From: Rhynchopus euleeides | Taxonomy: Eukaryota; Euglenozoa; Diplonemea; Diplonemida; Diplonemidae | DNA: 64,000 nucleotides | Assembly (NCBI GenBank): GCA_963210315.1 | Contig: OY723280.1 | Coordinates: forward strand, 1,240,001-1,304,000 | Direction: 5' to 3' | In this document: piece by piece, positions 12,930-21,546 of the stretch | Numbering within the stretch: position 1 is the stretch's first letter | Layout of the letters: each line of letters opens with the position of its first letter | The notes under the pieces: generated by a model | Seen by the model: only the letters and a program-made list of their open reading frames with translations | Database searches by the model: none | What the model was told of the DNA's origin: nothing | Position numbers and translations under genes: made by a program

Positions 12930-15900
12930 TCAGAAGAGATGCGTGACGGTTTCGGGGGAGCCCGTATCGCAATTCCGGCAGAGGCGGTCGCTACCCGGCT
13001 CCGGCTGTGTTGCTGTGAGGGGTAGGGGCACCTCACCCGAGTCGTCGAGGACATCGAACTCGGACGGGGCTGAGCTCGACGAGTCGTCGTCATCATCGGT
13101 GTCACCGGCAGCGTCGCCGTCCGCGGGTGCTGTGGCGTGGTCGGCAGCGGTCACAGGAGGTGGAGTAGGAGCGGTCGAGCGCTCGGCCTCCGGCCCGTCA
13201 GGCGCGGAGTCCGTCGCAGCCCCAAGCTTATTGCGTCCCCAGCGGTCTGCCAGGAACACGCCCCCAACAATAATGCAGCGCATCGCAGCGGCGAGCACAG
13301 GATCCCCACATGATTGCCAGAAGTCGTTTGTCAGCACGGTGTCAACGCCGTCCTCCACACCGCCGAAGGAGGGTCTGGAGATAGCAAGCCTTCGCCAGAT
13401 GTTGTGACGCAGCGCCTCGCGTAGCACATGGTTCCGTGCCGCCACTTCGAGTGAAAGCAGTGGTTCGGAACCTCCTGGAGCAGATATGAGGGAAACATCA
13501 TCGCCGCAGGTGAGGGAGGCCAGCGGCAGTCCTTTTTTGAGCGCAAGCCCGATAGGCCCGAGGGGGACGTCGATGCGTGTTTTTTGCGCATACATGGCCC
13601 GGATGCGGTTGAATCGCGGGATCAATTCTGGTAGGCGGCGGCAGGAGTCTAGAAGTAGGAGCAGCATGCGATACGGCACTATGATTCCTGGGTGAAGGAG
13701 GTGTCCCTTCGAGGCAATGGAGAGGGCCGCTGCGGTGCTGCGGGAGGGATGGCGGTCACCGTATAGGCAGTTTGAGGCTCGGGTCTCTAGGTCGCGGAGG
13801 ACCCGGTGGTCAATGGGCGCATACCAGCCACCGAAGATCGCTCGGGGCATGACTGCGCCAGCAATCAGGCCGTGTCGCTGCTCAAAGGTCGCAGGCGAGC
13901 TGCCCAGGCGGCGTAAGGGGGCATGCGCTTTACTCGCCCGTCCGTCGTCGCCGCGGTCTATGAACGCTGGTGACACACAGACGCGCACGCCTAGTGCAGG
14001 TGAGGCGGTTTTGGTGGGGAAGGTGGCCCCATTTACAGCGATGGTGCCGACATATCGAGGGCGTGCGCCAGAGGAGGGGTCCACGCGATGCACGCCCATG
14101 GCAATGGTCTTCTTTTCGTTTAGGCGCATTCCCGTTATTGCGCAGAACTCGCCCGTGATGTCCGCGCCACGTTGTGTCAGCGCCTCAGAGACACGCGAGA
14201 TGATAGTGGCGTCATCCGCGTACGATATGCTGAGGGCCCCCCCGCTCTCTTCCTGGATCGCTTTCACCAGGACGGAGAGCAGCGCGTTGATGAGGACGAC
14301 CGACAATGGGCAGCCCTGAAGAATTCCGTTCGTCACATCGAACTCCCCCCCCACTCCGAGTGGGGTCTTGAAGCGACGGCGGAGGCGCGAGTACATCGCT
14401 TCCAGCGGCCGGAGGATGCGCTCGTGCAGCCCCATTGCACGCGCCAGCTCCAGGACTAAGCGCTGGGGTACCCTGTCGAAACATTTCGAGAAGTCGAGCG
14501 CCAGGAGGTAGATCGAGGTGTCCGTGTCCAGGAGCGTTTCCTCAATCTGGGTCGTGAGGTCCATCAGCGCGTCGTCGGCGCGGTGGCCGGGGCGGAAGCC
14601 GTGTTGAGAGGGGTCAATCCAGCCCTCCTGCCATACGACAACATCCTGCAGACGGCGGCAGGCCCATATGCGGTACACCAGGCTCGTGACCGTGATGGGC
14701 CGAAGTCCGAGCGGGTCGCCAGCGTATTCGCCCTTGGGGATGAGCGTCACCAGTGCGGTTCTCAGCGCCTCGGGCCAAGAGCCGGTACGCTCGATGCTGT
14801 TGAAGAGGGCTGCAAACCCATCCATTAGCCCCACCGGCAGAAGTGCAACCTCTTCCAGTCTCCAGCCATCGACGCCGCAGGTGCCCGACTTGGACTTCGC
14901 TAGCTTCATCTGTGCCAGCGCGATGAGGTCTGACCCCGTGATGTCGGATATAGTCATCGGAGTGTGGTGTACGTATTTCCCGAAGCGCTCCATGAACGGC
15001 GCAAATTCGGGTTCCCCAACGCGATCAGGGTACAGCCGCAGGATGCTGTCCCAGGCTCCTTGCAGGATGCTGTCCATCTCAGCGAGGTTGGCGGTGAAGG
15101 TCCCGTCCGGTCGCCGCACCGTGTCGGCAGTGCTGGGCGTCTCTCCCTTCAGCATCGCCACGACACTCTTCGCATCCTCACGGCAACGTCTCCGGAAGTC
15201 GTCGCGGAGCAGGCCTCGGCGCTGGTGCACCACCTCAGAGAGAATCCGTCGGCACTCCGCGCGCGTCCCGTGGAGGAGGCGTTGGAGCACCGCAAGGGGC
15301 GGGGTACCGTCGCGCCGGCCGCCAGCCGGCACATCCTGGTTGGTGGGCAGCTCACATACCAGTGTTCTGCACTTCTCCCAGCAGCGTGAAACATCGTATG
15401 GCAGCAGGCCGTTGCCAAGACGCATGCGGGCGCCCACCAACTCCTCTAGGCGTCGGATGGCAGCGCGCAGTTTCAGCTCACGGCAGGACGCGGCTCCCAG
15501 CCCATCCGGTGCCCGTGATTCCCTCGCACACAGGCGGACCTTCCGTGGCTCGCGTACATCCCCACGGCCGATGTAGGCGCGGGAGGCACCAGCTGAAAGT
15601 CCCGCCAATTGCACGAGGTAGGTCTCGCACGCTTCGCAGAGCAGTTTCCAGGCATTGTCAAGGTCGCCCCGCCGCAGGGCTCCCTCGAACCCCGAGAGGG
15701 ATGGAGTAGGAGGGGGCGCGGTGGTATCCCCGGGGGGGGCCCGAGGAACGCGGATTTGCTTGGGGACCCTGTATTTGAGGCACGTCTGGTCGAAGACCTG
15801 AACGTCGAGAGTCATCGTCACGCAGAGGTGGTTCGGCACTCCCACGTCCCGAACATCGCACGCCGTAAGGGCCTGCGCTGCGATCGGGTTCAGCAGCGCG

Positions 15901-16628
15901 TAGTCGATACGTGTCCCCTCGCATGTAGTGGAGGTGAAGGTTGAAGGGGGCGTGGTGCCGGTGGCCTGTGCGGCCAGTGCCGCAGCATCGGCCCAGTAGT
16001 TGTCCAGTGCATGTGCGAGGGTGGGCGACGCATCCCTGTCGGTGTTGAGGTCGCCCATCACCACTACCGGCACGTCGCCCAAGCATCTGCCGTAGTCTAG
16101 CAGCACCGCATGCAGGAGTCGCTCCCGTTCGGCGAAGGTTTTCCCAGACTTGCGCCGCTTCTGACCCGACGGGGCGTACACGCATAGGACGTGCAGGAAG
16201 GAGCTACCATCTCCGATTGCCACCTTTGCGTGTACAAAACGGCCATCGCTTGCAAAACGTTCCAGTGTCGTGGGGGTGGAGAGGCGCACGAGCGGGGCGG
16301 GCTTCCGCGCAAGGATGCCGACTCCGCCTTTGGTGCCTTTCACAAGGTTGCCTTTAACGCCGTCGCGGGGTGCACCCCAAGCCGTGGACCATATCCGCTC
16401 CTGGGAAAGGTGCGTCGATACCTCTTCCTGCATGTGCTTGGTCAGGGCAGTTTCTTGTAGACAGACGATGTCGGCAGGGATCAGCGTGATCTTCTCGAGG
16501 TGAGGAAGCAGCGCCGTCACATTCACGGAAGCCAGGGTGATAGCGGGGCCTGGGTTCGTCTCGACGTCCCCGTGCGTGGGGAGGCGCAGATACGCAGCAT
16601 CTGCGAGTCGCTTATCCCGGGTGGGAAG
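12930..16628 (-). CDS. LINE ORF2: APE endonuclease and reverse transcriptase
   Basis: This is the frame after the ORF1 stop through to a TGA at 12932-12930. Following the 2A peptide, an APE/EEP endonuclease shows DIVCLQET (catalytic Glu), CVYAPSG, VVVMGDLN, a TFTS segment, RIDYALL and a PNH in place of the common SDH. The reverse transcriptase follows with LIPKG, LRPITV, HGFRPGHRADD, LLALDFSKCFDRVP, GILQGCPLSV and the catalytic SYADD (14225-14211). A C-x2-C...H zinc motif (CRNC ... VTHLF) is cut by the TGA. The protein nicks target DNA and copies element RNA there. The N-terminal start is unclear because no ATG precedes the endonuclease, so expression by readthrough from ORF1 is the simplest reading. 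Confidence 0.93.
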   Translation of the reverse strand, partial: LPTRDKRLADAAYLRLPTHGDVETNPGPAITLASVNVTALLPHLEKITLIPADIVCLQETALTKHMQEEVSTHLSQERIWSTAWGAPRDGVKGNLVKGTKGGVGILARKPAPLVRLSTPTTLERFASDGRFVHAKVAIGDGSSFLHVLCVYAPSGQKRRKSGKTFAERERLLHAVLLDYGRCLGDVPVVVMGDLNTDRDASPTLAHALDNYWADAAALAAQATGTTPPSTFTSTTCEGTRIDYALLNPIAAQALTACDVRDVGVPNHLCVTMTLDVQVFDQTCLKYRVPKQIRVPRAPPGDTTAPPPTPSLSGFEGALRRGDLDNAWKLLCEACETYLVQLAGLSAGASRAYIGRGDVREPRKVRLCARESRAPDGLGAASCRELKLRAAIRRLEELVGARMRLGNGLLPYDVSRCWEKCRTLVCELPTNQDVPAGGRRDGTPPLAVLQRLLHGTRAECRRILSEVVHQRRGLLRDDFRRRCREDAKSVVAMLKGETPSTADTVRRPDGTFTANLAEMDSILQGAWDSILRLYPDRVGEPEFAPFMERFGKYVHHTPMTISDITGSDLIALAQMKLAKSKSGTCGVDGWRLEEVALLPVGLMDGFAALFNSIERTGSWPEALRTALVTLIPKGEYAGDPLGLRPITVTSLVYRIWACRRLQDVVVWQEGWIDPSQHGFRPGHRADDALMDLTTQIEETLLDTDTSIYLLALDFSKCFDRVPQRLVLELARAMGLHERILRPLEAMYSRLRRRFKTPLGVGGEFDVTNGILQGCPLSVVLINALLSVLVKAIQEESGGALSISYADDATIISRVSEALTQRGADITGEFCAITGMRLNEKKTIAMGVHRVDPSSGARPRYVGTIAVNGATFPTKTASPALGVRVCVSPAFIDRGDDGRASKAHAPLRRLGSSPATFEQRHGLIAGAVMPRAIFGGWYAPIDHRVLRDLETRASNCLYGDRHPSRSTAAALSIASKGHLLHPGIIVPYRMLLLLLDSCRRLPELIPRFNRIRAMYAQKTRIDVPLGPIGLALKKGLPLASLTCGDDVSLISAPGGSEPLLSLEVAARNHVLREALRHNIWRRLAISRPSFGGVEDGVDTVLTNDFWQSCGDPVLAAAMRCIIVGGVFLADRWGRNKLGAATDSAPDGPEAERSTAPTPPPVTAADHATAPADGDAAGDTDDDDDSSSSAPSEFDVLDDSGEVPLPLTATQPEPGSDRLCRNCDTGSPETVTHLF

Positions 16629-16631
16629 TCA
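16545..16631 (-). other. In-frame TGA plus 2A-like ribosome-skipping peptide
   Basis: On the minus strand, ORF1 ends with TGA at 16631-16629. The same frame then reads 20 further codons to HGDVETNPGP (16574-16545) and enters the endonuclease without a break. D-V-E-x-N-P-G-P is the exact consensus of 2A StopGo peptides, where the Gly-Pro bond is skipped during translation. No ATG lies between the TGA and the 2A, nor at the start of the open frame after it (first codon used by the frame is GTG at 16526). Known non-LTR elements, for example in trypanosomes and sea urchin, carry 2A peptides near RT-containing ORFs. The stop just ahead of it is what is unusual here. Confidence 0.85.
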
Positions 16632-18770
16632 CTTGTGCAGGTTTGCACAGCTCGCGCATGCCACCTGATTGCATCCCTCGCAGCTTTTCAGCGTGTACTG
16701 CCTGCCCACGACCGCTTCGCACAGCTGGCAGCGGGTGTTCATTGTGGCCTTGTACCCGACGCCCCATTGGTGAATGTGGATGCTCACATTCCTCTTGCGG
16801 ATCGGGGAGACGTAGTCCATCGCGTCGGACACCGCAGAGCTGATGCGCTCCCCCCAGCCCTTCGACGAAGGCTGCCCCAGCATCTCGTCGATGTCGTCCT
16901 CCTCTTCGGCCCCGTCGCCCCCGGAGACCACCCGACGCCGCTTGCCGTTGGCGTCCGCACGCGGGGCACCGTCCTCCCCGTCAGCTGAGAGCATGTCGGC
17001 GGAGCTCTCGTCGTCAACGTCGTCGCCCCCGCCGGCGGCAGGAGGAGGGGCCGCGGTCTCATCTGCGGCGGGTTCAGCCTGGGCCGCGGCTGGCGGTGCC
17101 TGTGGAGGCGGCGGGGGGTCCTGCGGAGGGGCCTGCGGGGAGACCTGCGGGGGGGCGATAGGTGTCGTCGGTGGGGATGACACGTAGCGCTCCGGCAGCT
17201 TCACCTTGGCCGGGGGGCCAGCCGCGGGCGCGGGCTTGAACCGCCGCACATCCTGCGGGGGGGCGTCCTCTTTCGCCCATTCCCTCACCCAGAGGGAGGG
17301 GCGGCCCGCCCTCGTTATACAACTAAAGGGGGGGGGTGTTGGCGCCGTTACGACGAGCACGCGCTGTCCGCTTTTAGCGCGCGAGTTTATCACACTCGCG
17401 TTCCAGCCATTTCCCGCCCGCCGCAAGTCGAACAGGATGTCGTCGGCGTGCTCTTGCCCACGGGCCCCGGATACCACCCATTTCATGAGGGGGTCACGAG
17501 CCGGTTCAGCTTTATCTCCGAGGTTGGCGCGCACCGCCTCAGCCTGCTGGGGTGTCGCCACGCGAACCGACAGTGTCCTCACGCCGTACACCAGACCGAG
17601 CGCAGCGGGTCCCAGCCCCTTCGCGGCGGCGCGTGCCTCCGACAGTGTTGTACCCTTGCAGAGGGGAATCGCCGCGTACGGCTCGCGGCCGCCGGCAAAT
17701 TGCAGCTTCTTCCAGAAACAGCCTCCTGCCCCCGACGCCTGAAGGAGGCTGGTGACAGCCTCCCGTGGCACACGCACCATCGCGTCCACCCGGCCCTTGC
17801 GCCACTGTGGCCGCCACACCTGCTCCGGCCGCACCCGCACCTTGCCGGCGTCGCTCGCCGCCCGCCGCGCCAGCCCCTGCAGGACCGTCAGGCTGTCGGT
17901 GCCCGTCGTCAGCGCGGTCCACGTGTCCTTCGACGTGTGAGCCGCGGCCACGCAGAAGACGAGCACCCTCGTCCGCTCCTCCCCCCGTGGGACGGCGTCG
18001 ACATGGGCAACGCCCGGCACGCCGTCGCTTCCCGCCGGCACCCCGCTGTTAAAGGGGATGTTCCCCGCCGTCGCCACCCACAGCGGGCGCACCATCCCAC
18101 CCACCAGGGTGAGCATCTCCTCCGACGCGCCGGCGAAGCGTGTCCCGCAGATCACAGCATAGGCACGCTGCGAGTCCTCCGCTACCGCTGCCTGCGCGAG
18201 TTCAAGCAGCTCCTTCGCGCGCTTCGCCTGCTGCGCGAAGAGGAGCCCGCGCGGCGCGACCCCGATCTGCGTGGCGGCAATTGAAGCCGCCGGGGGGGCC
18301 GCGAGGGCCGGGGGAGGTGGCACGGGCGGCTTGCGCGCCATCGTCACCCACCCGGATCCTTGCTGGGGGGCCGTCGCTGCCGGCCCCTTCCGCTGTTGCT
18401 GCTGCCCTTGCTGTTGCTTCGGCTTCTGCGTCGGCTGCTGCTGCTGCTGCTGCGCCGTGGTGTGCGGATGCTTTGTCGATGATGCCTCGTTCGACTTCTT
18501 CTTCGGTTGTTGTTGCGCCTGCTGTGGCGCCTGCTGATGCTGATGCTGATGTTGATGCTGATGCTGCTGCTGCTGTGCGGGTGGCGCCGCCATCGGCGGG
18601 CTTGCAGAGGTAGTAGGTGTTTCACCACCCAACAGCGTCACGAGCAGCGCGCCCTGCTGCTCCATGAACGTCATAACGACGTCCAGTTCGTCCTCCGAGA
18701 GTTTGCGCCCGCTTGCGAGAAGCTGCTGCGTCGACGCCTGCAGCCGCTTGATCCTCGCGATCATGGCCAT
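16629..18770 (-). CDS. LINE ORF1, Gln-rich protein with C-terminal zinc motif
   Basis: 713 residues counted from the first ATG at 18770. The N-terminal 40 residues look helical (IARIKRLQASTQQLLASGRK). A Gln/His/Pro-rich stretch follows, with tandem QH repeats, then a folded central region at roughly residues 150-460 with many Ala/Arg/Val segments. Next come a Pro/Ala and acidic linker with a basic KRRR patch, and finally a C-terminal cluster (C-x2-C, then C-x2-C, then C-x2-C) that looks like a zinc ribbon or knuckle. LINE ORF1 proteins bind element RNA and form the ribonucleoprotein; that role is inferred from position and the zinc cluster. The last residues CANLHK are followed by TGA and then C, a weak termination context. 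The frame continues without shift into the 2A-like peptide. Confidence 0.85.
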   Translation of the reverse strand: MAMIARIKRLQASTQQLLASGRKLSEDELDVVMTFMEQQGALLVTLLGGETPTTSASPPMAAPPAQQQQHQHQHQHQHQQAPQQAQQQPKKKSNEASSTKHPHTTAQQQQQQPTQKPKQQQGQQQQRKGPAATAPQQGSGWVTMARKPPVPPPPALAAPPAASIAATQIGVAPRGLLFAQQAKRAKELLELAQAAVAEDSQRAYAVICGTRFAGASEEMLTLVGGMVRPLWVATAGNIPFNSGVPAGSDGVPGVAHVDAVPRGEERTRVLVFCVAAAHTSKDTWTALTTGTDSLTVLQGLARRAASDAGKVRVRPEQVWRPQWRKGRVDAMVRVPREAVTSLLQASGAGGCFWKKLQFAGGREPYAAIPLCKGTTLSEARAAAKGLGPAALGLVYGVRTLSVRVATPQQAEAVRANLGDKAEPARDPLMKWVVSGARGQEHADDILFDLRRAGNGWNASVINSRAKSGQRVLVVTAPTPPPFSCITRAGRPSLWVREWAKEDAPPQDVRRFKPAPAAGPPAKVKLPERYVSSPPTTPIAPPQVSPQAPPQDPPPPPQAPPAAAQAEPAADETAAPPPAAGGGDDVDDESSADMLSADGEDGAPRADANGKRRRVVSGGDGAEEEDDIDEMLGQPSSKGWGERISSAVSDAMDYVSPIRKRNVSIHIHQWGVGYKATMNTRCQLCEAVVGRQYTLKSCEGCNQVACASCANLHK

Positions 18771-18953
18771 TGTAGGCCGGGGCGGGGGAGTTGGTACCAA
18801 GCACGGGGGGAATCAGGCACGGGATGACGGGGGGGAGGGTCCGGGGTATGATGTGTGTGTTGAACGGGGTGGCGGAGGGGGCGCGGCAAAGGGCCGGACC
18901 CCCTCCTCCTGAAGTGGGACTCCACCAGCCGCGGGGCGCGACCAATGAAGTAC

Positions 18954-19045
18954 AGTGTGAATATCCCCGAAACGAAAATACTCGCACCCCAAGGGTGTCG
19001 TCTACTTAACTACGCGGGCCCGCGGCCCGGTAGACTCCCCTTGTT
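18954..19045 (-). repeat. 92-bp copy of the LINE 3' end
   Basis: It appears identical over 92 bp to 10947-11038, which spans the LINE stop codon and 3' tail. It lies directly upstream of the full-length LINE in the same orientation and borders a short (CT)n run on its other side. It looks like a severely 5'-truncated insertion of the same family, giving a head-to-tail pair. It is not a target-site duplication because it contains element sequence. Confidence 0.9.
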
Positions 19046-19259
19046 CTCTCTCTCTCTCTGTACCTTACTTTTATCGGCTATTCTACCCGCTACCATCCCC
19101 CCCCCCCCTCTTCTGCCCGTTCCCGTGGCAACCCCCCCCCCCCCGGGTTTGGTGCACGGTGGGATCTTGTAAATTTTACATGTATAACTACAAGTATATA
19201 CATGTATTATACATGTATAATACTTGCATGTCAACTATTATACATGTATAATACATGTA

Positions 19260-20069
19260 CCGTAAACGGAAAAAGGGTGGACCGTAAAAATGTTCCAAGT
19301 TCCCAAAAAAAGGCCAAACGTTCCATCTTTTTTACGGTCCACTATTTATTGGGACTGCATATGGAAAAGACAATGCGATTTTCGCCCGCGGGCTGGTGGG
19401 TTGCGGGGCGCGGACTGCGGCCTCCACGCCGCAGACTCCCGCACGTAGGCCTCCCGACCTCCCAGCTTTGGACCCTCCCTCCACCACCGCAACCAACACC
19501 AGCAAGAGAAGCAAGTCCTCCCTGCGTGTGGAAAGGGCACGATCACCACCACTCACCTCGAGACTCACCCACCACCACACCTCGAGAAGTGTAGTACCAT
19601 GCAAGGAGCGTTCCGGTAGAAGTAAAAGTAGAACCTGATGCACGAGCCCACAAAAGCAGCCACAGTACGGCAGGGCGCGCAGACAGAAGCTGAGACCACC
19701 GGGCTCCCTCCAGATGTAAATTCGTGAATCAGTGCCCGGAAAATTCAGGGAAATCGTACTCCTTTAGTGTAGTACACCCTGCAGTAACTGTGGGAGAACA
19801 GTTCCCGGACGATGGTGAGCGCACACTCTGTGCTGAGGCTCTGTGGTGTTAATCCTGCAGCTTCAGTCGTACGATTTCCTTGGTTCCTTCGCGACTTCGT
19901 CACGAAGGAACTCGTAAAAAAAACCGCCAAGTCCACTATCCCAACCGTAAAATAGGTGGACCGTAAAAATGTTCCAAGTTCCGGAAAAATCCCATTTGTT
20001 CCATCTTTTTTACGGTCCACCTATAGTACGGTTCACCTTTATTACGGTCCACAATATTTCCGTTTACGG
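19260..20069 (-). mobile_element. Module M1 (810-bp foldback inside P1)
   Basis: Ends are CCGTAAACGGAAA and its inverse. TA is duplicated at 19258-19259 and 20070-20071. Removing the module and one TA regenerates the uninterrupted P sequence found at 27079-27108. Internal sub-repeats starting GTGGACCGTAAAAATG and ending in the inverse occur at both ends of the module (about 19278-19345 and 19957-20023), giving a further nesting level. Strand is assigned relative to M3, which I call +. Confidence 0.9.
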
Positions 20070-20103
20070 TATATGCCTGAAATATACATGTAAAATACAT
20101 GTA

Positions 20104-20913
20104 CCGTAAACGGAAATATTGTGGACCGTAATAAAGGTGAACCGTACTATAGGTGGACCGTAAAAAAGATGGAACAAATGGGATTTTTCCGGAACTTGGA
20201 ACATTTTTACGGTCCACCTATTTTACGGTTGGGATAGTGGACTTGGCGGTTTTTTTTACGAGTTCCTTCGTGACGAAGTCGCGAAGGAACCAAGGAAATC
20301 GTACGACTGAAGCTGCAGGATTAACACCACAGAGCCTCAGCACAGAGTGTGCGCTCACCATCGTCCGGGAACTGTTCTCCCACAGTTACTGCAGGGTGTA
20401 CTACACTAAAGGAGTACGATTTCCCTGAATTTTCCGGGCACTGATTCACGAATTTACATCTGGAGGGAGCCCGGTGGTCTCAGCTTCTGTCTGCGCGCCC
20501 TGCCGTACTGTGGCTGCTTTTGTGGGCTCGTGCATCAGGTTCTACTTTTACTTCTACCGGAACGCTCCTTGCATGGTACTACACTTCTCGAGGTGTGGTG
20601 GTGGGTGAGTCTCGAGGTGAGTGGTGGTGATCGTGCCCTTTCCACACGCAGGGAGGACTTGCTTCTCTTGCTGGTGTTGGTTGCGGTGGTGGAGGGAGGG
20701 TCCAAAGCTGGGAGGTCGGGAGGCCTACGTGCGGGAGTCTGCGGCGTGGAGGCCGCAGTCCGCGCCCCGCAACCCACCAGCCCGCGGGCGAAAATCGCAT
20801 TGTCTTTTCCATATGCAGTCCCAATAAATAGTGGACCGTAAAAAAGATGGAACGTTTGGCCTTTTTTTGGGAACTTGGAACATTTTTACGGTCCACCCTT
20901 TTTCCGTTTACGG
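20104..20913 (+). mobile_element. Module M2 (810-bp foldback inside P1)
   Basis: Inverted copy of M1 with the same 810-bp length and CCGTAAACGG ends. TA is duplicated at 20102-20103 and 20914-20915. The empty site is preserved at 27113-27128 (ACATGTATATCAAG). The 91- and 103-codon open frames it contains recur in all three copies only because the DNA is nearly identical; they show no protein family. Confidence 0.9.
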
Positions 20914-21546
20914 TATATCAAGTAAAAATACAAGTATAATACTTGCATGTCAACTATTATACATGTATTTTTACTTGATATACATGTATTTTACATGTAT
21001 ATTTCAGGCATTTACATGTATTTTACATGTATAATACTTGTCATGCAAGTATTATACATGTAAAATACTTGCATGACAAGTAAAATACATGTATAATACT
21101 TGCATGACAAGTAAAATACTTGCATGCAAGTAAAATACATGTATTTTACTTGCATGCAAGTATTTTACTTGTCATGCAAGTATTTTACATGTATAATACT
21201 TGCATGACAAGTATTATACATGTAAAATACATGTAAATGCCTGAAATATACATGTAAAATACATGTATATCAAGTAAAAATACATGTATAATAGTTGACA
21301 TGCAAGTATTATACATGTATTTTTACTTGATATACATGTATTTTACATGTATATTTCAGGCATATACATGTATTATACATGTATAATAGTTGACATGCAA
21401 GTATTATACATGTATAATACATGTATTATACTTGTAGTTATACATGTAAAATTTACAAGATCCCACCGTGTGGGGGGGGGGGAGGTCAGACACGACGGCG
21501 GAACTGGCCAACTGGCCTTTCGCCCGTTACCCGGAGGGGGGGGGTA

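Larger units (their letters stand above)
10947..18953 (-). mobile_element. Full-length LINE (non-LTR retrotransposon), about 8.0 kb
   Basis: From 5' to 3' on the minus strand: an untranslated leader of about 180 bp, ORF1 (18770-16629), an in-frame TGA followed by a 2A-like peptide, ORF2 with APE-type endonuclease and reverse transcriptase, a second in-frame TGA at 12932-12930, a Cys/His-rich C-terminal segment ending at 10995, and about 48 bp of 3' tail next to a (GA)n run. ORF1 and both parts of ORF2 share one reading frame: 2592 codons from 18770 to 10995 with only two internal stops and no frameshift. The element is therefore nearly intact and probably young. A 92-bp copy of its 3' end lies immediately upstream at 18954-19045. 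Confidence 0.93.
19155..21470. mobile_element. P1: 2.3-kb nested palindromic element
   Basis: Terminal inverted repeats begin CACGGTGGGATCTTG and continue through TAAATTTTACATG. TG flanks both ends (19153-19154 and 21471-21472), a candidate 2-bp target duplication. Most of the element is palindrome: 19260-20069 and 20104-20913 are inverted copies of one 810-bp module (M), separated by 34 bp. The remaining 692 bp is almost wholly nested inverted repeats of TACATGTATAATAC and TACTTGCATG units. No transposase frame is seen. As single-stranded DNA or RNA it would fold into a giant hairpin. Confidence 0.92.

Noticed and set aside
12930..16631. Nuclear recoding of TGA as an amino acid
   Set aside because: TGA clearly terminates several host genes here (480-1595, 23094-24407, 37849-39516), so a genome-wide reassignment is not supported.
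18954..19045. Target-site duplication or LTR of the LINE
   Set aside because: The 92-bp repeat contains the LINE's own stop codon and tail, so it is element sequence.
19332..20841. Conserved 91-105 codon frames in the M modules
   Set aside because: They recur only because the 810-bp DNA is duplicated; composition is not protein-like, several frames are open at once, and no family is recognised.
21000..21420. CRISPR-like array of short repeats in P1/P2
   Set aside because: The units are self-complementary palindromes without unique spacers, in eukaryotic DNA.
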